From Paludibacteraceae bacterium (GTDB lineage: Bacteria > Bacteroidota > Bacteroidia > Bacteroidales > Paludibacteraceae), in contig JAFVTU010000020.1 of assembly GCA_017503075.1 (NCBI GenBank), positions 62,001 through 126,000 of the forward strand: a stretch of DNA of 64,000 bases. The letters are read 5' to 3'. This document shows, in pieces, positions 58,472 through 64,000 of this stretch (the first letter of the stretch is position 1; each line of letters starts with the position of its first letter). A program made the position numbers and the translations under genes. The notes under the pieces are model-generated. The model had not been told where the DNA came from. It worked only from the letters and a program-made list of their open reading frames with translations, and did not search any database.

Positions 58472-58567
58472 GACAATTATTGTCAATAAAAACGTCAATT
58501 AGTGACAATTCGAGGGGATATTTTGTTTGGGTTGGAAGAGCGACACGTCGCTGGCAACCCCAAACAA
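58472..58567. repeat. GACAATT array and GGGTTGG hairpin
   Basis: GACAATT 58472, GTCAATA 58482, GTCAATT 58494, GACAATT 58504 (10/12/10). At 58521 TTTGTTTGGGTTGG, inner hairpin GCGACACGTCGC, GCAACCCCAAACAAA, equal in plan to 51416-51467. Confidence 0.75.
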
Positions 58568-58576
58568 AATAGATTA

Positions 58577-58596
58577 TGGCGGGTGACCGCCTTTTT
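58577..58596 (+). terminator. Terminator-like hairpin
   Basis: GGCGG, GTGA, CCGCC and six T on the plus strand. No forward gene ends here; it probably belongs to the repeat block. Confidence 0.5.
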
Positions 58597-58614
58597 TATG
58601 GAGGAAGGTTGGTT

Positions 58615-58730
58615 TAATGGAGCAGCGGAGCTGCTGGTGTAAGGTGTAGAGTGTAGGGTGTAAAGTGTAGAGGCGGGGGGACGCCGTACCCTTGCGCAAA
58701 GGTAGCGCAAGGGTAGCGGAAGGGCGGGGG
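58615..58730. repeat. Class A words, GTGTAGA type
   Basis: Hairpin GCAGCGGAGCTGC, then GTGTAAGGTGTAGAGTGTAG-type words at 7-base steps, then two copies of GCGCAAGGGTAGC. Confidence 0.65.
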
Positions 58731-58916
58731 CTACACCTCCTTATACATGATGTTAAACACATACCCATACAGCGTCAGTTCTTCGCCTTCTACGGATAAT
58801 GGTCGTGGGTAGAGCGACTCCCATTGCTGCATAAATACGCGGGTGAGGACTGGGTTTTTCAGGACTAGCCATGCAGCGTGCGCTGCCATAGCAAAACGAA
58901 TTTGTGATTGATTCAT
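58731..58916 (-). CDS. Small protein, shortened paralogue 3 of 3
   Basis: A 61-residue protein: MNQSQIRFAMAAHAAWLVLK, VLTRVFMQQWESLYPRPL and C-terminal LTLYGYVFNIMYKEV. The end matches the GYVF/GYIF motif that closes the two paralogues downstream, so it is probably the same family with a reduced N-terminal half. Lies between the sigma factor and the VapE-like gene. Function unknown. Confidence 0.6.
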   Translation of the reverse strand: MNQSQIRFAMAAHAAWLVLKNPVLTRVFMQQWESLYPRPLSVEGEELTLYGYVFNIMYKEV

Positions 58917-59020
58917 AATAGTTTTGTTTTAGTATAAATTGTTGTAGATAATTCTGGTCATCCCATCTTGTCAACTTGTCATCTATTTGTTAAAACTCAC
59001 ACGGGCGCGGGCGTGAATTT

Positions 59021-60502
59021 TTAATAAATGTCGCTAGGTTGACAAGATGCATAGTTGTTGTCAATCTTTTTGGCGAGCGTGATCTCGTCTGTATCACGCT
59101 TATATACCATCCATCCTCGTACGGTACTTCCGGATAAATAGACTTGTTTTTTTTCAAATCCTTTTTTGGTCATCAACATCCCTAACTGCCTAGTATTCAT
59201 CGGCTTCTTAATACCTCCAAAGGTTACTAGCCTTTCTGATATCTCTGCGGTGGTCATAAACTCGCCTTTGCCTTCGGCTGGGATGTCAAAGAGGATAGGT
59301 AGCAGTTGCTCCTCGTTGTCCTGTGCTCGGAACTCCTCGTTATGTTTCTCTAGTTCCTCAATCTCCTGCATATCAAACCAATAGGCAAACCAACCTTGCT
59401 CCACTAGGTGTTTAGCTTGCGCATAGAGATACTCGTATGGCAATGTCGTGTGAAAGGGATTTTGGATGCTCTCCACCTCGAATGGCAGCCATCGGCGGTT
59501 GCCCGTGATATCGGTGAGGAACTCGCGATTATTCGTGCTGGCGCAGAAACTGGCTAGACGCATGCGGCGCTCCTTGAGGCGCCCGTAGGCGGCCCGCTCA
59601 TTGACATCGGTAGAGGTCAGCAGCGACTTGACGATATTCATCTCCCTGCCGCAGATGGCATCTAGCTCGTCGATATTGAGCATAGCGTTCTCGCATAGGC
59701 GCAGTCGGTCGTCCTTGCTGATCTGGCCGCTGAGTGGCAGTTTGCTGCTGTAGGCGCGCAGTTCGGGTGGCATGAGGTGGTCAAGCCAAGTGGTTTTGAA
59801 GATACCTTGCCGCCCTACTAGGACTAGCACGGTATGGTTGACCACCTCGTCGTTCATCCACGATGCGACCATGGCGACGAACCATTTCTTGAAGCAGGCG
59901 CGCCACAATGCGTCAGCATTGCTGCCGCTGGACGCCCCGTTGGGGCTATTGGACGGCGTTCCGCCTATTGGACGCCCACTTTGTGAGCTATAGGACGCTT
60001 CGCTATGGGTTTCATTATCCAATAGGCACTCTGTGCCGTCCCATAGCTCGCTTTGCGAGCGTCCCATAGCGGCATTGCCGCGTCCAATATCCTGTGCGCT
60101 ATCGCGCACACGCACTTGCTGCGCCACAATGTCAATCCAGTCGGGTTGGTCGGGAGTGTATTCGGGTAGTTGATCTAGCCAATCGCGGATAGGGTGTACG
60201 GAGGTGATAAGGTCCGATTTGAGGGCAGTCCATATCTCGGTGACGGAGATATTCACGCCCGTTTCTTGTACGCACTGACAGACCATGGTATTGATGTCCT
60301 TGTCGGTGAGGTTGCGCCAAGTATCGTTGCCTCTAAACTCTAAACTGTAGCCGCTTGCGGCGTCCTCTAAACTCTCCAAATTTCTGATTTGGAGGCAATC
60401 CGTCACCATATCATGGCGTAGGCTATCGTACTGCAAATAATTTTGTTCCAGCCACTCACATGCAATTTGCTGGCGTAATTCTTTTTTATCTTGTTTGTTC
60501 AT
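59021..60502 (-). CDS. VapE/VirE-like ATPase with two repeat insertions
   Basis: A 493-residue protein. Residues 200-400 are the VapE domain (primase-associated helicase fold): VLVLVGRQGIFKTTWLDHL (Walker A-like), AMLNIDELDAI (Walker B), FCASTNNREFLTDITGNRRWLPFEV (sensor). Residues 60-135 resemble the preceding helical part. The C-terminus (KPMNTRQLGMLMTKKGFEKK) is a winged helix. Typical of phage and mobile-element replication. Residues about 38-56 and 138-192 are class A repeat inserts, in frame and stop-free; the core blocks are intact. Upstream on the same strand are two unknown genes. Confidence 0.85.
   Translation of the reverse strand: MNKQDKKELRQQIACEWLEQNYLQYDSLRHDMVTDCLQIRNLESLEDAASGYSLEFRGNDTWRNLTDKDINTMVCQCVQETGVNISVTEIWTALKSDLITSVHPIRDWLDQLPEYTPDQPDWIDIVAQQVRVRDSAQDIGRGNAAMGRSQSELWDGTECLLDNETHSEASYSSQSGRPIGGTPSNSPNGASSGSNADALWRACFKKWFVAMVASWMNDEVVNHTVLVLVGRQGIFKTTWLDHLMPPELRAYSSKLPLSGQISKDDRLRLCENAMLNIDELDAICGREMNIVKSLLTSTDVNERAAYGRLKERRMRLASFCASTNNREFLTDITGNRRWLPFEVESIQNPFHTTLPYEYLYAQAKHLVEQGWFAYWFDMQEIEELEKHNEEFRAQDNEEQLLPILFDIPAEGKGEFMTTAEISERLVTFGGIKKPMNTRQLGMLMTKKGFEKKQVYLSGSTVRGWMVYKRDTDEITLAKKIDNNYASCQPSDIY
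59926..60093. repeat. Class A insertion of seven hairpins in the VapE-like gene
   Basis: Hairpins GCCCCGTTGGGGC, GGCGTTCCGCC, GCCCACTTTGTGAGC, GCTTCGC, GGCACTCTGTGCC, GCTCGCTTTGCGAGC and GCGGCATTGCCGC, joined first by CTATTGGAC and then by the complementary GTCCCATAG. The orientation flips in the middle, so the array is itself a large inverted structure. Length 168 bases, a multiple of three. Confidence 0.85.
60331..60390. repeat. Second class A insertion in the VapE-like gene
   Basis: CTCTAAA words twice, hairpin GCCGCTTGCGGC, CTCTAAA again, then CTCCAAATTTCTGATTTGGA; in frame near the N-terminus. Confidence 0.8.
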
Positions 60503-60616
60503 AATCTTTTTATATTCAATATGTTATAATCTAAAACTGTGCCAAATCTACAGGCGTTGAAATGTAGCATGACAGGCAATACCTGTGGTGTACAGGTGTT
60601 GCTTTCTGCCAAATTG

Positions 60617-61015
60617 TCACTGGTGCAAGAGGATGGCTTGCGTGACTAATCGAGTGAGATGATGGTATAGCGCTTGCCATTTGCGCACCGCATATTGGGG
60701 TGCTTTTTTGCTTTGCCACGGATGGTGTGCATCCGCTAGCCTTCGTGCTACGACACTGAGTTGTTCGGCTCTAGGCGCTGCGTGGTAGAGGGTGACATTA
60801 CTCAGTATCCAGTTCTCAAAAGCGGTGTATGGTGGGCGTACCCCCTTGTGGATGATCTCTTGCTCAAAGAGCACATGTATGACGATCAGCCAATCGATAT
60901 CCTCGGTGATGATGAAGTAACGGTTCTCCTTCATGCATAGCCACTGCACATGTGTGAGCAGGTCCTTGAGTTGCTCCTCGCTGATGCGATTTATTTGCAA
61001 TACTCGCCGTATCAT
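60617..61015 (-). CDS. Unknown protein upstream of the VapE-like gene
   Basis: A 132-residue protein, MIRRVLQINRISEEQLKDLL with later RYFIITEDIDWLIVIHVLFE and NWILSNVTLYHAAPRAEQL. No signal peptide or known domain. Start overlaps the previous gene's stop by four bases (ATG/TGA), so it is translationally coupled to it. Probably part of the same replication-type cassette; relatives are often annotated only as hypothetical. Some arginine and histidine richness at the C-terminus. Confidence 0.65.
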   Translation of the reverse strand: MIRRVLQINRISEEQLKDLLTHVQWLCMKENRYFIITEDIDWLIVIHVLFEQEIIHKGVRPPYTAFENWILSNVTLYHAAPRAEQLSVVARRLADAHHPWQSKKAPQYAVRKWQALYHHLTRLVTQAILLHQ

Positions 61016-61506
61016 AGCTTACCTCCTTTCGTGGTGATCCACACTTGGGCTTGGTGGCCCAGACTGCGGTCGAGGTGGTAGTGATAGAAACTCAGGCACT
61101 CGGATGGGTTGAAACCCTGTAGGGTGCTGAGGTAGGCGCCTACGACGGTGTCGCATTGTTCTACTTGCAGCAGCTGACTACCTAGGTCACGCTGGATGAT
61201 ATGTAGCGCCCGCTTGGCGATAGCTAGGTCATGGCATAGGATGATGAGTAGGATCACCTCGCCTGTCGCTTCGCGCTGTGTAGTGTGGTGTAGTGTGGTA
61301 TAGGATGGTATAGTGTGGTGTAGTGTGGTGTAGTGTGGTGTAGGGTTGTTTTCCTCGCCTTTACACCTTACACCATACACTTTACACTGCGGCATAGCCG
61401 CCTCTAAACTGTAGCTCGCCTTGCGAGTGTTCTCTAAACAGCGCTGCAAGCGCTTGTCTTTCGCTTCTCGCCTTTTGCCTGTAACCTTTAAACTAAAATT
61501 TTTCAT
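61012..61506 (-). CDS. Unknown protein whose first half is repeat-derived
   Basis: A 164-residue frame. Residues 81-164 look like a genuine protein (VILLIILCHDLAIAKRALHI, GAYLSTLQGFNPSECLSFY). Residues 1-80 are encoded by class A words and hairpins (KDKRLQRCLENTRK, TPHYTTLHHTIPSYTTLHH). The original start may have been lost when repeats inserted, or a start inside the repeat is used (MPQCKVYG at residue 39). Coupled to the next gene. Function unknown. Confidence 0.55.
   Translation of the reverse strand: MKNFSLKVTGKRREAKDKRLQRCLENTRKASYSLEAAMPQCKVYGVRCKGEENNPTPHYTTLHHTIPSYTTLHHTTQREATGEVILLIILCHDLAIAKRALHIIQRDLGSQLLQVEQCDTVVGAYLSTLQGFNPSECLSFYHYHLDRSLGHQAQVWITTKGGKL
61266..61497. repeat. Class A GTGTAGT array entering a reading frame
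   Basis: GTGTAGTGTGGTGTAGT-type words (7 and 10 base steps) repeated about eight times, then ACACCTTACACCATACAC words, hairpins GCGGCATAGCCGC, GCTCGCCTTGCGAG and GCGCTGCAAGCGC, and CCTTTTG/CTTCTCG words. Confidence 0.8.
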
Positions 61507-61723
61507 AATTTGGAATGTTTAGCGAAAATTTTGATACCCTTTCTTGTTTGAACGGACTGAGGTATCATGCTGTCGACCACTCAAACAATTATTATACAGC
61601 TAAATTCTCAAAATTACGATGTTCGCCTTTGTCATTTGAGCCCTTCTCAAATCGTGAAAGGCGATGCGAAATTACTGCTATTTTAGTAATTGTGCAAATG
61701 AAATACGGTGATTAAATCGCTGA

Positions 61724-61805
61724 TATACAGACTATTTGTTGGTATACAGGTTATATACAACATGTATACACAATCATATACACTTCCATATACACAAGAT
61801 ATACA
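61724..61805. repeat. Seven TATACA sites at about 11-base steps
   Basis: TATACA begins at 61724, 61743, 61754, 61765, 61777, 61789 and 61800 (steps 19, 11, 11, 12, 12, 11), thus on one helix face. It lies between the replication-type cassette and a separate operon and could be an iteron-like or operator site. The rest of 61507-61723 shows no gene, only an inverted CGCCTTTGTCATTTGAG with CTCAAATCGTGAAAGGCG. Confidence 0.75.
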
Positions 61806-61814
61806 GAAGTGCAT

Positions 61815-61848
61815 AAAAAAAACACCTTTAGTGGTTGACTAAAGGTGA
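61815..61848 (-). terminator. Terminator overlapping the operon's last stop codon
   Basis: Minus strand: CACCTTTAGT, CAACC, ACTAAAGGTG and eight T. The TAA of the last gene lies inside the second arm. Confidence 0.85.
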
Positions 61849-62382
61849 AGATATTATGGGAATAGAATTTGAAATGCTATTTGCCTTGAGGTCATTTATA
61901 AAGGGAGTATAGGAATGTTCGTTGTAAATACCATTTTCGGCCATCATCTTGTAAATGTAGAACCATTGACTGCCACCGTTGAATTCTTCTACCTTCTTGA
62001 GTGCTGCATAAATTAGTTTAAGTTTTTTGATTCGTGTATCTGTATTTTCAAATGGTTTTTCTAAGCATTGATTATGAGGTTGTTGAGGACGCGTTCCTAG
62101 ATAATCATGTGGTTGTAATTCTTCTCCAACCATTTGCTCTATACTATCTTCGTCTTGGTGTGCAACAGCTAACATGGCTTCAAAAAGTGTAGTACCCCCG
62201 ATAAAGTTAAGAATAGTAACCATATGGTCATAGTACGGATGTTCATTGAGATGCTCTGCATCTACTTTCTTTGCTAGTGACAACATGATTAGCACATCAA
62301 ATAGGATCATTGTAGCTGTGCGTGTTTTCTGTTGATCGGTACGCTTATTAACTCCATCAAAGGAGTCATATTTGCGTTTCAA
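61828..62382 (-). CDS. Unknown protein, third gene of a three-gene operon
   Basis: A 184-residue soluble protein with a helical middle (TATMILFDVLIMLSLAKKV, YYDHMVTILNFIGGTTLFE) and an end rich in polar residues. I recognise no domain. It follows the 63-residue gene by 24 bases and ends in the terminator hairpin. AT-rich compared with the cassette to its left. Context suggests one functional unit with the two genes before it. Confidence 0.75.
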   Translation of the reverse strand: MKRKYDSFDGVNKRTDQQKTRTATMILFDVLIMLSLAKKVDAEHLNEHPYYDHMVTILNFIGGTTLFEAMLAVAHQDEDSIEQMVGEELQPHDYLGTRPQQPHNQCLEKPFENTDTRIKKLKLIYAALKKVEEFNGGSQWFYIYKMMAENGIYNEHSYTPFINDLKANSISNSIPIISSPLVNH

Positions 62383-62406
62383 TTGATTGAAGATTGTCTG
62401 AACTTT

Positions 62407-62598
62407 CTATTTTCGGTTGGGCGCTTTCTTAATTTCATTAACCAGTATCAGTGCTTCGTTCCAAACTTCCTCTGGTGAAAGGTCCTCAAACTGGTCGCCT
62501 ACCGCTTCGATGGCATTGTAGCAAATAGTATATTCTTGCACTGCATCATACTGTCCACGCAACTCGGACTTTTTTTCTTCAGAGAGTCGTTGATACAT
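62407..62598 (-). CDS. Unknown small protein, second gene of the operon
   Basis: A 63-residue acidic, helical protein (MYQRLSEEKKSELRGQYDAV, LSPEEVWNEALILVNEIK). Five bases after the first gene. Its size and charge would suit an antitoxin, inhibitor or adaptor, but this is only inference. Confidence 0.7.
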   Translation of the reverse strand: MYQRLSEEKKSELRGQYDAVQEYTICYNAIEAVGDQFEDLSPEEVWNEALILVNEIKKAPNRK

Positions 62599-62603
62599 AG
62601 GAG

Positions 62604-63548
62604 TTATGCTTTTGTATGAGTTTTGATTTGGTCAATAAAAGATGTAAATGCGTCAAAGTTTTTGTCAAATAACTCTGGATTATTTTTAAGCATCGCACGG
62701 AATGTATCGTCTGACATTTGTTTGAATACATATTTATCTTTTACTTTCACGACATGCAATCTAGATCTAATACCTTTCACTTTAATTACAATATCTTCTC
62801 CTTCTAGCGCACAAACCTCTACATAGTTGTTTAATTCTTCATTATTTTTGTCAATAAGGAGCGGACTCCCATCGGGAGATGAGAATGTGGTGGTCGCACG
62901 GGCTTTCATAGACTTGGCAGCTTGATTGACGTTTCCGATAAGTTCAGTAGACCAAGGGTGATTAGGTGCAGCAAAATGGAATGCAACTTCTTGAATACCA
63001 CTAGCGTTATGTTTTTTGATTATATCCCAAAATGCATCAGGAGTATATTGGTTTTTTATTTCAATAGTTACATGATGTGGGTGAAAACGATCTCGCAAAC
63101 TAGTCTCTAAAATGGTCGCAACATTGTCTGGTGAAGGGAAAGCAGCGTTCTTTTCGATGGCAATAAATTCGCGTCCAAATCTATTATCAATTAGTACATG
63201 ACACCAGGGTGCATCTTGTTCCCTGATTTTTTTGAAATCAATGTGTCGTGTTAGTTTTTTATATGGATTTGATACCATTAGTAGTATTAATCCTGCTTTT
63301 TCCCAAACAACTCGGACTCCGTATTTTGTTTTGTATTTGATTTGTTTGTTATCTGGAGTTCTTTGAGTTTCTACTAGAAAGCATTCAAATTCGCGTCCAC
63401 CATTAAGATGTTCATGAAAGATAGATTGAAGGAAGTCTTGTTTATCTTTGAGCGTGGGTAGTGGTTCGTGCTGATCTTCTTGACCTAGAAACATGCCAAT
63501 GTTTTCTACATCCCGGAATTTGTAAGTGTAAATTGCGAATATTGCCAT
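62604..63548 (-). CDS. Unknown protein, first gene of the operon
   Basis: A 314-residue soluble protein. The start MAIFAIYTYKFRDVENIGMF is a beta strand; YGVRVVWEKAGLILLMVSNP and APWCHVLIDNRFGREFIAIE follow, then HHVTIEIKNQYTPDAFWDII and a beta-rich middle. No domain recognised; it may be a sensor or effector in a novel three-gene system. Own promoter 40 bases upstream, divergent from the glycosyltransferase gene. Confidence 0.75.
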   Translation of the reverse strand: MAIFAIYTYKFRDVENIGMFLGQEDQHEPLPTLKDKQDFLQSIFHEHLNGGREFECFLVETQRTPDNKQIKYKTKYGVRVVWEKAGLILLMVSNPYKKLTRHIDFKKIREQDAPWCHVLIDNRFGREFIAIEKNAAFPSPDNVATILETSLRDRFHPHHVTIEIKNQYTPDAFWDIIKKHNASGIQEVAFHFAAPNHPWSTELIGNVNQAAKSMKARATTTFSSPDGSPLLIDKNNEELNNYVEVCALEGEDIVIKVKGIRSRLHVVKVKDKYVFKQMSDDTFRAMLKNNPELFDKNFDAFTSFIDQIKTHTKA

Positions 63549-63587
63549 TAGAGTTTAGATTTTAAGGTTAATAATTTCTTTCACCCA

Positions 63588-63619
63588 CAAAGGTACTACA
63601 TTTTTTATATTTACACAAA
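63588..63619 (-). promoter_or_regulatory. Promoter of the three-gene operon
   Basis: Minus strand: TTTG (63616-63619), spacer 20, TACCTTTG (63588-63595). Confidence 0.85.
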
Positions 63620-63705
63620 TAATTTGCAAAAATATGTTGATTTTTTGTGATTTTCCTCAAAATCTGCGATAAAAGTACCCTTTTTCACACAAAATATCAA
63701 AGATA

Positions 63706-63737
63706 TTTGTGTATGTCGGAAAAAAGTAGTAACTTTG
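63706..63737 (+). promoter_or_regulatory. Promoter of the last glycosyltransferase gene
   Basis: TTTG 63706-63709, spacer 20, TAACTTTG 63730-63737; start codon 24 bases later. Confidence 0.85.
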
Positions 63738-63760
63738 CGCGATTAAGAACGAATATAAGA

Positions 63761-64000
63761 ATGACTGATATTTATTTTTCCATAGTAATTCCATTGTACA
63801 ACAAACAGAATGCGATTGCAGCGACGCTACAGTCGGTTTTGGCGCAGACATATACCAACTATGAGATAATCGTAGTAGATGATGGGTCTACGGATGACTC
63901 TGCTCGCATAGCGGAAGAGTACATCCGTGAGGTTAAAGGCGCGGAAAACTGCGAAGCAGAAACAACTGCCTCTCGCCTTTTGCCTCTCGCCTTTCGCCTT
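63761..64000 (+). CDS. Family 2 glycosyltransferase, 3' end beyond window
   Basis: ATG 63761 gives 80 codons open to the edge: [20 protein letters not shown], then [21 protein letters not shown], the nucleotide-sugar site of GT2 enzymes. After about residue 58 the sequence leaves the family pattern and becomes a run of CCTCTCG/CCTTTTG heptamers ([11 protein letters not shown]), so a class A insertion lies between the first and second strands' helices. Whether the domain continues beyond the window cannot be seen. Confidence 0.85.
   Translation, partial: MTDIYFSIVIPLYNKQNAIAATLQSVLAQTYTNYEIIVVDDGSTDDSARIAEEYIREVKGAENCEAETTASRLLPLAFRL
63963..64000. repeat. Class A heptamers inserted in the glycosyltransferase
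   Basis: CCTCTCG, CCTTTTG, CCTCTCG, CCTTTCG and CCTT in direct succession, in frame, to the window edge. Confidence 0.75.

Noticed and set aside
1-64000. tRNA or rRNA genes
   Set aside because: I looked for TTCRANNC-type T loops and conserved rRNA segments and saw none that fit.

Overview
The window comes from a member of the Bacteroidota, most likely the order Bacteroidales. Eleven or more upstream regions carry the Bacteroidetes -7 box TANNTTTG, usually with TTTG 18-20 bases further upstream. Start codons lack a clear Shine-Dalgarno, and the gene content is typical of the order (DUF3244-type secreted protein, TPR/HTH regulator, HU-like small proteins next to a VapE-type ATPase). I cannot place it below order.

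Layout. 1-5.2 kb: two tandem CE2-like secreted esterases, a Fic protein with a BRO-N-like head, a long leader, and two secreted proteins; the second ends in a segment that looks like the variable region of a diversity-generating retroelement (DGR), with no reverse transcriptase in view. 5.2-6.4 kb: hairpins, a DUF559 remnant and repeats. 6.4-18.4 kb: housekeeping genes (groES-groEL, an aminotransferase, a BASS-type transporter, a TraB/GumN-like pseudo-enzyme, a TPR protein, PBP1A, HemW-like). 19.2-45.4 kb: a surface polysaccharide (O-antigen-like) locus with an ABC-export ATPase, CDP-glucose genes (rfbF, rfbG), an aldolase/TPP-enzyme/epimerase trio likely to build a branched or unusual sugar, a ketoisomerase-aminotransferase amino-sugar branch, and several glycosyltransferases. 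Candidate antiphage genes lie inside it: a DUF1016-type nuclease, an AAA ATPase with a CxxC hook, a TIR protein, and an ATPase/TOPRIM-like pair. 45.4-55 kb: a TPR/HTH regulator split by an in-frame TAG, its DUF3244-like neighbour, a 1040-residue metallophosphatase-STAND NTPase, a PD-(D/E)XK protein and a Fic protein between two copies of one palindrome. 55-64 kb: a minus-strand block with a small lipoprotein, three related small proteins, a short sigma factor, a VapE/VirE-like ATPase and two unknowns; then a three-gene operon of unknown proteins and the start of another glycosyltransferase.

The most unusual property is in the non-coding DNA. Three repeat classes recur. (A) Degenerate 7-base tandem words (CCTCTAA, CCCATAG, CTCTAAA, GATCTAC, GTTAGAC, GTGTAGT types) alternate with short GC-rich hairpins; they fill intergenic gaps and have entered at least six reading frames without breaking them. 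(B) Arrays of 11-base units, so roughly one helical turn, sit at gene junctions and supply the last codons of two genes. (C) A composite element combines four AATTGAC/GACAATT sites spaced 10, 12 and 10 with a hairpin flanked by AACAAAAATACG and CTACAAAAATA. In addition groEL and an unrelated small gene share a structured leader that runs into the start codon.
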